Positions 41,874 to 50,467 of a stretch of 64,000 nucleotides of DNA are shown one piece after another. The first letter of the stretch is position 1, and each line of letters opens with the position of its first letter. Position numbers and translations under genes: made by a program. The stretch comes from Streptomyces sp. NBC_00286 (GTDB lineage: Bacteria; Actinomycetota; Actinomycetes; Streptomycetales; Streptomycetaceae), in contig NZ_CP108054.1 of NCBI RefSeq assembly GCF_036173125.1, forward strand, positions 2,232,001 through 2,296,000, in the 5' to 3' direction. Under the pieces are notes generated by a model that searched no databases, was not told the DNA's origin, and saw only the letters and a program-made list of their open reading frames with translations.

Positions 41874-44800
41874 ATGCGCGTCACCTCTGTCGAGTCGACC
41901 GAGCTCTTCGTCGGAACCGCCGAGCAGCCGCGCCAGGTGGTTGCCGTCGAGCTGAGCCACCTCCCCGGCCGAACCGTCCGCCTCACCGTCGAGGGCCCCG
42001 GCGTGACCGGCGAGACCGAGGCCACCACCGCCGAGGACGGCACCGTACGCGCCGAGATCCCCGTCGCCACCGATCTCCCTGTCGGCGACCGTCGCGAGAT
42101 CACCATCACAGCCAACGACGGAGACCAGGGAGACCAACTCGCCCACCACACCGCCGAGTTCACCGTCGCCGAACCCGGCTGGACCATGTTCATGGTCAGC
42201 CACTTCCACTACGACCCCGTCTGGTGGAACACCCAGGCCGCGTACACCGAGACCTGGGACGTCGCCGACGACCCCGCCTCCACCGGCCTACCGGCGCGCA
42301 CCTTCGACTCGCGCGGCCAGTCCGGCATGAGTCTCGTCCGCGCACACTGCGATCTGGCGCGGCGCGATCCGGCGTACACCTTCGTGCTCGCGGAGGTCGA
42401 CTACCTCAAGCCGTACTGGGACGCCTTCCCGGAGGAGCGCGCCTTTCTCCGCGAACTGATCCGCACCGGCCGCGTCGAGATCATGGGCGGTACGTACAAC
42501 GAGCCCAACACCAACCTCACCGGCGCCGAAGCAACCGTACGCAACGCCGTGTACGGCGACGGCTTCCAGCGAGCCGTCATGGGCGCGTCCCCCGAAACCG
42601 CCTGGCAGTTGGACGCCTTCGGGCACGATCCCCAGTTCCCGGGACTGATGGCGGACGCGGGGCTGAGCTCCAGCTCATGGGCGCGCGGGCCCTTCCACCA
42701 GTGGGGGCCGACGCTGTCCGTGTTCGGGGAGGAGCCGAGGGATCCGAACCGGATGCAGTTCCCGGCGGAGTTCTCCTGGATCGCTCCTTCGGGGCGCGGC
42801 CTGCTGACCGCGTACATGGTCAACCACTACGGGGCGGGCTGGGCGATCGACAACGCGCCCACGCTCCCGAAGGCCGAGCAGGCCGCGTACAAGCTGTTCA
42901 AAGGGCTCAAGCAAGTCGCGCTCACGCGCAATGCGCTGCTGCCGGTCGGCGGAGACTACGCGCCGCCCTGCCGCTGGGTGATGGACATCCACCGGGACTG
43001 GAACGCCCGTTACGTCTGGCCCCGCTTCATCAGCGCGATCCCGAGGGAATTCTTCGCCGCCGTACGGACGCAGCTCGACGAGGAAGGCCGCAAGGCCTCC
43101 CCGCAGACGCGGGACATGAACCCCGTCTACACAGGCAAGGACGTCTCGTACATCGACACCAAGCAGGCGCAGCGGTACGGGGAGGCCCTGCTCGCCGACG
43201 CGGAGGCGTGGGCGACGCTCGCCTCGATGGTCACCGGGCATCCGTATCCGGACGCGGCGCTCGACAAGGCGTGGCGGCAACTGATCTACGGCGCGCATCA
43301 CGACGCCATCACCGGTTCCGAGTCCGACCAGGTTTATGTCGATCTGCTGACGGGCTGGCGGGAGTTGTACGACCTGGCCGGCACGGTGCACGCCGACGCG
43401 ACCGACGCCCTGGCCCGACGAGTCGCCCAACTCCCCGGCGGCACCCCGGACTTGGTCGTCTTCAACGCCGCCACCCGCGAGCGGCGGGACGTTCTCACCG
43501 TGGCCGACCCGGGTCTCGTACCGCTCGACGACACCGGTCTGCCGCTACCCGCCGTACGCGACGACGACGGCCAACTCCGCGTGGTCGTACCGCAGGTGCC
43601 GGGCATGGGCCTGCGCGCCCTGCCGCTCGCCGAGGGCTCCGTGGCGGGGTGGACGCCGGGCGAAGGGACAACCATCGGCAACGAGTTCTACGAGGTGACC
43701 GTCGACCCGTCGCGCGGCGGGGGCGTCAGCCGGTTGCGCGCCATGGCGGAGGGCGGCCGCGACCTGCTGCGCGCCGGGGACATCGGCAACGAGCTGGTCG
43801 TACAGGAGGAGTACCCGAGGCATCCACGTTTCGGCGAGGGCCCCTGGCATCTCACGCCGACCGGCACGACCGTCGCCCGCAGCGGCGAGGTGACCGCGGA
43901 CGTACAGGTCGAGCACTCCCCTGCCGGATCGCGTGTCACCGTCACCGCTGACCTCGGCCTCTTCCGCTACACCCAGCGGCTGTGCTTGTGGAAGGGGATC
44001 GCGCGGCTGGACGTGTCCACCACCATCGACGGTTACGACGGCGCCGACCGGCTCATCCGGGTGCGGTGGCCGTCGGACGTACGGGGCGGGCTGCCGGTAC
44101 ATGAGGTGGCGGATGCGGTGATCGGGCGCGGGTTCGGATTCGTGGACGTCGACAGCGAGCAGTTCCCCTGGACCTTGGACAACCCGGCCAACACGTGGTT
44201 CGGGCTTGGCTCCACCGCGCGGACCGAACTCCGGGACGACGCGGGCGCGTTGCTCGGGCACCGGTCGATCGGGGTCGCCGAGTTGATCTACGGTTCCTGG
44301 GACGAGGCCGGCGAGCTCGGGGCTCCGCTCGCGGCGGCCCTCGTCCGCGCGGGCGTCACGGCGACCTCGACGATCGCGGACGGTCCTCGGTACGGCGACC
44401 TGGAGGTGGACTCCAACCTCCCCGACATCCGTATCGCCGTCGGCGCCCCCGACCGCAACGCTGTGGTCGCCGAGGCGCTGGGCTGGGACCCCGCCGCCGG
44501 GCGCGAACTGCGGCGCCAACTGGCCGAGCGAGGTGTGGCGGTCGTGTGGGTCGCACCGCGCGCGGGGCTGCGCGAGGAGTGGGTGCCGGGGGCGGACCTC
44601 CGTGACCTGGAGCGGCTGCCGCTGCTCGTGGTGGCGGGCGCCCGCCCGGAGGACGACGCGAAGGCGGTCGCCGAGCTGGTGGCGGACCTGGAGGACGCGA
44701 CGGTACGGGCCACCGCGGTCGGCGGTGGAGAGGCCCTGCCACCGGGTGACGCCTGGGACGGCCGCAGCTTCGCCATCTTCAACCGGGGCACGCCGGGCTG

Positions 44801-46214
44801 CGTGGTCACTTCCTCCGGCGACCTCTACATGTCCCTGATGCGCTCCTGCACCGGCTGGCCCTCGGGCATCTGGATCGACCCTCCGCGCCGTACCGCCCCC
44901 GACGGCTCGTCCTTCCAGCTCCAGCGCTGGTCCCACACCTTCGAGTACGCGGTGATGGGCGGCGAGGGCGACTGGCGCGAACTCCAACTCCCGCAGGCGG
45001 GGCATGAGTTCAACCATCCGCTGACGGCACGGTTGCGCACGGCCCCAGACCAGGCAGCGGACGACCCCGTACTGCCGAGGCGGACGGCTCTGCTGGCGCT
45101 CGAGCCGGAGGGCCGGGTACTCCTCGACGCCCTTAAGCCACTCGGCTCGCCTCTGGCTCGCGGCAGTGTGGCACCGGCCGACCCGGCGCGGGGCATCGCG
45201 GTGCGCATGCACGAGGTGTCGGGCCGGCCGGTGCGGGCGCGGGTGCGCGGGCCGGTGCCTTGGACGGGGGGCTCGCGGGCCGATGTCCTGGAGACGCCGG
45301 GGGAGCCGCTGGTCCCGGAGGACGGTGCGCTCGGCGTGGGGCTGACCGGGTTCGAGGTCGCGACGGTGCTGGCGACGCCCGAAGCCTCGGCGACCGGGCC
45401 CGGCCCGTCGGCAACAGCGGACCCCGCCTCAGCCAGCTCGGGCTCCCCCGGTACGACGCAGGGGCCCGGGATCGCCGCGTACGAACCCGCCCAGCCCGTC
45501 CCCACCCGGTACTGGCTGCACAACTCCGGCCCCGCGCCGCGCGGGAACATGCCCGTGACCGTGTACGTCTCGCCGAGCGCACTCACCGTCGACGGGCGGC
45601 GGCCCGTCACCGCGACCGTGCGGATCGCCTCGGAACTCACCGACGCACCGGTGTCGGGCGAGGTGACCCTGCACGTACCGCCCGGCTGGCTCGCCGAGCC
45701 CGCCCGACTGCCGTACGCACTGGGCCCCGGCGGCTTCACCCTCGCCGAGTGCACGGTGACGCCCGCCCCCGGTGCCGTACCCGGGCGGCACTGGCTCGCG
45801 GCGCGGCTGTCGTACGGCGGGCAGGTGTACGAGGATGTCGTGGCCCTCGATGTGCCGGGCGAGGTCCGGGAGGGCGAGCAGGATGGGCGTACCGGCCCAA
45901 CTCTCGTGTCACGGTTGGGAGTTGAGCGAGTCCGGGTGCGCAGGGGTGAGCGGGCGCGGGTTCCGGTGAGCGTGCGCAACACGACCCGTGGTCCGATCAC
46001 TGGCACCCTGTGGGCCGTTTCCTCGTGGGGCACCTGGCCCGGGGTGGGACCTGGTTGCCAGGGGTTGACGGTCGCGCCCGGGGAGCAGGCGGAGTGCGCC
46101 ATCGAGGTGGACGGCGGGGCGGTGCCACCGGGCTCGTACTGGCTGCTGGCGAAGGTGGCTTGGCACGGGCAGGTCGCTTACACCGAGGCGGTTCCGCTGG
46201 AGGTGACGCTGTGA
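41874..46214 (+). CDS. GH38 alpha-mannosidase, very long form
   Basis: A 1446-residue glycoside hydrolase family 38 enzyme, which removes alpha-linked mannose. Catalytic-domain motifs: MVSHFHYDPVWWNTQAAYTE (zinc ligands His and Asp), IMGGTYNEPNTNL and QLDAFGHDPQFPGLMADAGL (nucleophile-region Asp). A small beta domain precedes the catalytic domain (residues 1-100), and two sandwich modules follow at the end, one like the NEW3/NPCBM-associated domain (VTVYVSPSALTVDGRRPVTA, VPPGWLAEP). There is no signal peptide, so the enzyme acts on imported oligosaccharides. The ATG at 41874 has TAGGAG four bases upstream. The stop overlaps the next start as GTGA. Confidence 0.93.
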   Translation: MRVTSVESTELFVGTAEQPRQVVAVELSHLPGRTVRLTVEGPGVTGETEATTAEDGTVRAEIPVATDLPVGDRREITITANDGDQGDQLAHHTAEFTVAEPGWTMFMVSHFHYDPVWWNTQAAYTETWDVADDPASTGLPARTFDSRGQSGMSLVRAHCDLARRDPAYTFVLAEVDYLKPYWDAFPEERAFLRELIRTGRVEIMGGTYNEPNTNLTGAEATVRNAVYGDGFQRAVMGASPETAWQLDAFGHDPQFPGLMADAGLSSSSWARGPFHQWGPTLSVFGEEPRDPNRMQFPAEFSWIAPSGRGLLTAYMVNHYGAGWAIDNAPTLPKAEQAAYKLFKGLKQVALTRNALLPVGGDYAPPCRWVMDIHRDWNARYVWPRFISAIPREFFAAVRTQLDEEGRKASPQTRDMNPVYTGKDVSYIDTKQAQRYGEALLADAEAWATLASMVTGHPYPDAALDKAWRQLIYGAHHDAITGSESDQVYVDLLTGWRELYDLAGTVHADATDALARRVAQLPGGTPDLVVFNAATRERRDVLTVADPGLVPLDDTGLPLPAVRDDDGQLRVVVPQVPGMGLRALPLAEGSVAGWTPGEGTTIGNEFYEVTVDPSRGGGVSRLRAMAEGGRDLLRAGDIGNELVVQEEYPRHPRFGEGPWHLTPTGTTVARSGEVTADVQVEHSPAGSRVTVTADLGLFRYTQRLCLWKGIARLDVSTTIDGYDGADRLIRVRWPSDVRGGLPVHEVADAVIGRGFGFVDVDSEQFPWTLDNPANTWFGLGSTARTELRDDAGALLGHRSIGVAELIYGSWDEAGELGAPLAAALVRAGVTATSTIADGPRYGDLEVDSNLPDIRIAVGAPDRNAVVAEALGWDPAAGRELRRQLAERGVAVVWVAPRAGLREEWVPGADLRDLERLPLLVVAGARPEDDAKAVAELVADLEDATVRATAVGGGEALPPGDAWDGRSFAIFNRGTPGCVVTSSGDLYMSLMRSCTGWPSGIWIDPPRRTAPDGSSFQLQRWSHTFEYAVMGGEGDWRELQLPQAGHEFNHPLTARLRTAPDQAADDPVLPRRTALLALEPEGRVLLDALKPLGSPLARGSVAPADPARGIAVRMHEVSGRPVRARVRGPVPWTGGSRADVLETPGEPLVPEDGALGVGLTGFEVATVLATPEASATGPGPSATADPASASSGSPGTTQGPGIAAYEPAQPVPTRYWLHNSGPAPRGNMPVTVYVSPSALTVDGRRPVTATVRIASELTDAPVSGEVTLHVPPGWLAEPARLPYALGPGGFTLAECTVTPAPGAVPGRHWLAARLSYGGQVYEDVVALDVPGEVREGEQDGRTGPTLVSRLGVERVRVRRGERARVPVSVRNTTRGPITGTLWAVSSWGTWPGVGPGCQGLTVAPGEQAECAIEVDGGAVPPGSYWLLAKVAWHGQVAYTEAVPLEVTL

Positions 46215-46945
46215 CGCATGGGCACTTGCCGGAGGGGGTCGCGGCGTTGGTGGGGGGCGAGGCGATCGCTACGGCGCGGGTGGACGCGCTGCTGAGAGCA
46301 ATACCTCCGCGCGACGAGGTGCCCGGTCCGGATGCAGCGAACGGCGCAGACAAAGTCCGGTGCGACACAGAGCCCCATCAGGGGCGCGGGGAACCGCGCG
46401 ACCAGCCACAGGCGGCCCGCAGGTCTCAAACCGCCCTCGCCGAGCGGCAGCGCCGCCGCTGGGCCACCCAAGTCGTCGTAGCCGACGAACTAGCCCACCG
46501 CGCCTGCGCCGAGCGCGGACTCACTCCCCCCGCCCGGGCGGAGCCCCACACGCTCGCCGTAGACGAAGCCGACGTCGCCGACCTCGGCAGCATCGTCGCA
46601 GTCGTACTCGCCTACTCCCCCGCCGCCCGCACCCTCCTGGCCCACCTCACAGACGAGCAGAACCTCCCCGAAGCAGCCGTACGTGACTACTACGACCGCA
46701 ACCGGGACCGCTTCCTCACCCAGGACGCCCTACGGCGAGGAGTCGACCCCTTCAGCGGCGCGGCCCCGGCCGACTTCCTCCCGTACACGGACGTACGGGA
46801 CGGCATCGCCCACGGGTTGCGCCAGGCGGCCGGCCGCCGCGCCTTCTTCGCCTGGCTGGACCGGGCCCGCGCCGATGTCGTCTACGCCGTCGGCCACGAA
46901 CACCCCGGCGACCCATCACACCCGGACCACGAGCACCGCCACTGA
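46211..46945 (+). CDS. SurA/parvulin-N-like protein with an in-frame dispersed repeat
   Basis: A 244-residue protein of uncertain function. GGEAIATARVDALLRAIP is a start typical of actinobacterial peptidyl-prolyl-isomerase-like proteins, and EAAVRDYYDRNRDRFLTQD is the SurA/PpiC N-domain pattern; no isomerase domain follows. Residues about 48-65 (DTEPHQGRGEPRDQPQAAR) are not family sequence but a translated copy of the intergenic repeat, inserted in frame. The protein ends with a His-rich tail (HPDHEHRH). Start GTG at 46211 overlaps the mannosidase stop, so it is made with the mannosidase. Confidence 0.7.
   Translation: MTHGHLPEGVAALVGGEAIATARVDALLRAIPPRDEVPGPDAANGADKVRCDTEPHQGRGEPRDQPQAARRSQTALAERQRRRWATQVVVADELAHRACAERGLTPPARAEPHTLAVDEADVADLGSIVAVVLAYSPAARTLLAHLTDEQNLPEAAVRDYYDRNRDRFLTQDALRRGVDPFSGAAPADFLPYTDVRDGIAHGLRQAAGRRAFFAWLDRARADVVYAVGHEHPGDPSHPDHEHRH
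46357..46425 (+). repeat. Dispersed Streptomyces repeat, copy 6, inside a coding region
   Basis: AGGGGCGCGGGGAACCGCGC followed by GACCAGCCAC, the same core as copies 1 and 2, but here in the reading frame of the gene at 46211-46945. The frame stays open across it. Confidence 0.75.
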
Positions 46946-47106
46946 GAGGCACTGACGGGCACCGCCCGGCACTTGCCACCAACCTACGCCCGACACCCGC
47001 CCGCCACCCACCCCTCCCCGACCCGACCCGGAACCCAAAAGCAACACAGCAGCCCATTGACCTCCGATGAATTCTGGTCCACATTTTCATCAATCGGAGT
47101 CCAAGT

Positions 47107-47123
47107 TGGTGAATTGAACCAGC
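47107..47123. promoter_or_regulatory. TTGAACCA motif before the ABC importer operon
   Basis: TGGTGAATTGAACCAGC; TGGTG-AATTG-AACCA matches the inverted half-site layout of the mannosidase site. It lies 46 bases before the binding-protein start. Confidence 0.65.
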
Positions 47124-47168
47124 AAACCCCGGCACATCCCCAGATACCTGTTCGCAGGAGGGCATCCC

Positions 47169-48536
47169 ATGCGTGCGAGAAGACTGACCGGATCCGTGGC
47201 GGCAATCGTCGTACTGTCCCTGACGGCCGCCGGCTGCGGCCTCGGCGGCTCGGACGGCGGCGAGGCCACCGCCGGCGGCTGCAAGGTCGACGAGGGCAAT
47301 GTCGGTTCGGGGGAGCTCACCGGCGACGTCAAGGGCGACATCACCTTCCAGACGACCAACGTGAAGAAGGACTTCGGGGACTACTTCAACGGCGTCATCA
47401 AGGCCTTCGAGAAGGCCAACCCGGACACGAAGATCAAGTGGATCGACGATCCGGGCGACGCCGAGTTCACCCAGCGCCTGGTCGCGGACGCCCAGGCCTG
47501 CACCCTGCCGGACGTGGTGAACATCAACGTCAACACGGCGATCGCGCTGACGAAGAACGGCTACCTGCTCAACCTGGACGAGAAGGCGCCGGACGCGGGC
47601 AAGCCGTTCACGGACGCGATGTGGAAGTCCGCCACGTACGCCGACGCCGAGGGCAGCAAGGTGCACAGCGTGCTGCCCTGGTACTCCGGCGGCATTCTGC
47701 AGACCTTCAACACCGAGCTGATGGAGAAGGCGGGCCTGGACCCGGCCAAGCCCGCGACCACGGTCCTCGGCCTGTTCGCCGACGCCGAGAAGGTCGCCAA
47801 GGCCTCCGACGGCGACTACTACGCCTTCCTCGCCAACCCGCAGCTGCGCATCCCCGCCGACTGGCAGCAGATGGGCATCGAGGTGAAGTCGGCCGACGGC
47901 AAGAAGTTCACCTTCGCCGACGACCCGAAGACCGTGCAGTGGGTCGAGGCCATGACCAGCCTCTACAAAGCCGGCGGAATGCCCAGGGACTCTCTGTCCT
48001 CCACCCAGGACCCGGCCAACGTCTACGGCCAGGGCAAGCTGGTCTACGGCCCCACCAACCCCAACTTCCTGCGCTTCATCCAGCAGAACAACCCGACCGT
48101 CTACGAGAAGACCGGCGTCGCCCCCTTCATGCTGGACGCACTCGGCCATACCGTCGGCGCCCCGCAGTACGTCGGTGTCGCCTCCACCAGCAAGAACGCC
48201 TCGACCGCGCTGGCCTTCGCACAGTTCCTGACGAACGCCGAGAACCAGCTGAAGTGGGCGAAGGACCCGAACGTCGTCATCTTCCCCTCCACCACCGAGT
48301 CGCTGAAGGACCCCTTCTTCCAGAAGGTCGAGGGCACCGACCCCTTCGCCGAGGCCCGGAAGATCGTCGCCAATGACCGCGAGACCGCCACGGCCGACGA
48401 AATCGCCCTCACACCGGGTGAGTTGAACGCCATCTCGGCCCAGATACAACTGGCGATGCAGGGCAAGAAGAGCGCCCAGGACGCCCTCGACGAGGCCCAG
48501 TCCAAGTCCAACGAGCTGATCGAGCAGGGCAGCTGA
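47169..48536 (+). CDS. ABC sugar transporter, lipoprotein binding component
   Basis: A 455-residue extracellular solute-binding protein of family 1. The signal peptide ends with the lipobox LTAAGC, so Cys24 or so is lipidated and the protein is tethered outside the membrane. The body shows the usual two-lobe pattern (DITFQTTNVKKDFGDYFNGV, IIKAFEKANP-like helix, LPDVVNINVNTAIAL, LPWYSGGILQTFNTELMEK). The ATG at 47169 follows AGGAGGG. It is the first gene of the importer operon; the ATPase is not encoded here and is probably a shared MsiK-type protein. Expected cargo: mannose-containing or other oligosaccharides (inference). Confidence 0.94.
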   Translation: MRARRLTGSVAAIVVLSLTAAGCGLGGSDGGEATAGGCKVDEGNVGSGELTGDVKGDITFQTTNVKKDFGDYFNGVIKAFEKANPDTKIKWIDDPGDAEFTQRLVADAQACTLPDVVNINVNTAIALTKNGYLLNLDEKAPDAGKPFTDAMWKSATYADAEGSKVHSVLPWYSGGILQTFNTELMEKAGLDPAKPATTVLGLFADAEKVAKASDGDYYAFLANPQLRIPADWQQMGIEVKSADGKKFTFADDPKTVQWVEAMTSLYKAGGMPRDSLSSTQDPANVYGQGKLVYGPTNPNFLRFIQQNNPTVYEKTGVAPFMLDALGHTVGAPQYVGVASTSKNASTALAFAQFLTNAENQLKWAKDPNVVIFPSTTESLKDPFFQKVEGTDPFAEARKIVANDRETATADEIALTPGELNAISAQIQLAMQGKKSAQDALDEAQSKSNELIEQGS

Positions 48537-48539
48537 CCC

Positions 48540-49586
48540 ATGGCCGTACGCCCCCTGCGCACTCTCGACAAGGCGCCCGCCCCCACCTCCCCGGGGGCGG
48601 GCGCCCCGCGCCCCGGCGCTTCCCCCGCGCCACCTCCGCCGGGGCCGTTGCGCCGTGTCCTCCGCTCCGTGACGCCCGGCCCGGCGCCGGACGCGGGGGG
48701 CGCGGCGCTCTACCGCAAGTGGTGGCTGCCCTGGCTGTGGATGGCCCCGGCCGTCGTCGGCGTCACGGTCTTCGGCGTGTGGCCGTTCCTCAACACGCTC
48801 ATCCTGTCCTTCACCGACGCCAAACCCCTCGGCGGCGCCGCGGGCTTCGTGGGCCTGGAGAACTACACCCGGATGTTCGGCGACTCGGACTTCTGGCTCG
48901 CCACCCGCAACAGCGTGCTGTACGCGGTGATCGTCGTCCCCCTGATGGTGCTGCTGCCGCTGATGCTGGCCGTACTGGTCGAGAAGAACCTGCCCGGCAT
49001 CGGCTTCTTCCGCTCGGCCTTCTACACCCCCGTGCTCGCCTCCAGCGTGGTCGTCGGCCTGAGCTGGCAGTGGCTGCTGAGCGACCAGGGCCTGGTCAAC
49101 ACCTGGCTGCAGAAAGGCCACTTGATCAAAGAGGCCATCCCCTTCCTGTCCGACTCATGGCTGATCCTGCTCTCGGCGATGGGCCTGACGCTGTGGAAGG
49201 GCCTCGGCTGGTACATGATCTTCTACCTGGCCGCCCTCGGAAACGTCCCGAAGGAACTGCACGAAGCCGCCGCCGTGGACGGCGCGGGCGCCGTCCGCCG
49301 CTTCTGGCACGTCACCATGCCCGGCGTCCGTACGTCGATGATGCTGGTCGGCACGCTCACCGGCATCGGCTCGCTGCGGGTCTTCACCGAGATCTACATG
49401 CTCGGCGGCTCCACCGGCGGCCCCGGCGGCGCCGACCGCACGCTCCCCTTCTACATCCGCGACGTAGGCCTCGACCCCCTCACCGGCAACGCCGGCTACG
49501 GCGCCGCCGTCTCCGTAGCCCTGTTCGCACTCACCCTTGGCCTCACGCTGCTCGCCCAGCGCCTGACAAAGGAGGACGAGGCATGA
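48540..49586 (+). CDS. ABC sugar transporter permease, MalF type
   Basis: A 348-residue inner-membrane permease with six helices after a long Pro/Ala-rich cytoplasmic N-terminus (about 55 residues). The permease signature near the C-terminal third, EAAAVDGAGAVRRFWHVTMP, is the EAA loop that contacts the ATPase. It starts three bases after the binding-protein stop and overlaps the next gene by four bases. Confidence 0.94.
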   Translation: MAVRPLRTLDKAPAPTSPGAGAPRPGASPAPPPPGPLRRVLRSVTPGPAPDAGGAALYRKWWLPWLWMAPAVVGVTVFGVWPFLNTLILSFTDAKPLGGAAGFVGLENYTRMFGDSDFWLATRNSVLYAVIVVPLMVLLPLMLAVLVEKNLPGIGFFRSAFYTPVLASSVVVGLSWQWLLSDQGLVNTWLQKGHLIKEAIPFLSDSWLILLSAMGLTLWKGLGWYMIFYLAALGNVPKELHEAAAVDGAGAVRRFWHVTMPGVRTSMMLVGTLTGIGSLRVFTEIYMLGGSTGGPGGADRTLPFYIRDVGLDPLTGNAGYGAAVSVALFALTLGLTLLAQRLTKEDEA

Positions 49587-50467
49587 CGACTACGACTGCC
49601 GTCGTGAAACGCCGCCGCCTGATGCCCCGCTGGCGAGACTACGGCCGCCCCCGCGAACTCATCGTCCGCTACCTGCTGTTGCTGTTCGTCCTGGGCATCA
49701 CCGTCGGCCCGCTGCTGTGGCAACTGCTGTCATCCCTCAAGGGCGCGGGCGAGGACGTCTTCGGCGCGGGCGCCTCCCTCTTCCCCCAGGACCCGTCCCT
49801 ACGGGCCTACCGCCAGGTCTTCGACCAGGTCCCGGTGTGGACGTACATCAGGAACAGCTTCTTCGTCGCCGTCATCTCCATCACCAGCCAGCTCGTCTTC
49901 TCCACGATGGCCGGCTACATGCTCTCCAAGCCCGCCTGGAAGGGGCGCAAGCTGGTGTGGGTGCTGCTGATGGCGTCCATGATGTTCCCCTTCGAGTCGA
50001 TCATGGTCTCGCTGTTCCTCAGCATCCGCGACCTGGGCCTGGTGGACAACCTCGTCGGCGTCTGGCTCCCCGGCTTCGTAGCCGCCATCAACGTCCTCAT
50101 CATGCGCGCGGCGTTCCTGGCCGTCCCGCGCGAGATCGAGGACGCGGCGATGCTGGACGGGGCTGGCGAGTGGAAGCGATTCCGCTATCTGTACCTGCCG
50201 TCGGCATACGGCGCGATCCTCGTCGTCACCATCAACACCTTCATCAGCGCCTGGGACGACTTCCTCTGGCCCCTGATCGTCCTCCGCTCGGAGGACCACT
50301 TCACGCTGACGCTGGGTCTGGCGCGGCTGTCCTCCTCGTCGTTCGGGTACGACCAGCGGATGGTGATGGCGGGGTCGGTGATCTCGGTGATTCCGGTGCT
50401 GATTCTGTTTGTGATCACGCAGCGGTGGTTCTATCGGGGGGTTTCTTCGGGGGCCGTGAAGCTCTGA
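49583..50467 (+). CDS. ABC sugar transporter permease, MalG type
   Basis: A 294-residue permease with six helices; the EAA loop reads EIEDAAMLDGAGEWKRFRYL. The ATG at 49583 overlaps the stop of the MalF-type gene and follows GGAGGACGAGG. Its TGA (50465-50467) abuts the stop of the convergent GH3 gene, with both stops in TGATCA and no terminator in between. Confidence 0.94.
   Translation: MTTTTAVVKRRRLMPRWRDYGRPRELIVRYLLLLFVLGITVGPLLWQLLSSLKGAGEDVFGAGASLFPQDPSLRAYRQVFDQVPVWTYIRNSFFVAVISITSQLVFSTMAGYMLSKPAWKGRKLVWVLLMASMMFPFESIMVSLFLSIRDLGLVDNLVGVWLPGFVAAINVLIMRAAFLAVPREIEDAAMLDGAGEWKRFRYLYLPSAYGAILVVTINTFISAWDDFLWPLIVLRSEDHFTLTLGLARLSSSSFGYDQRMVMAGSVISVIPVLILFVITQRWFYRGVSSGAVKL

Noticed and set aside
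46752..49121. Long minus-strand open frame opposite the sugar-binding-protein and permease genes
   Set aside because: Shadow frame; the plus strand encodes a lipobox, binding protein and permease motifs.
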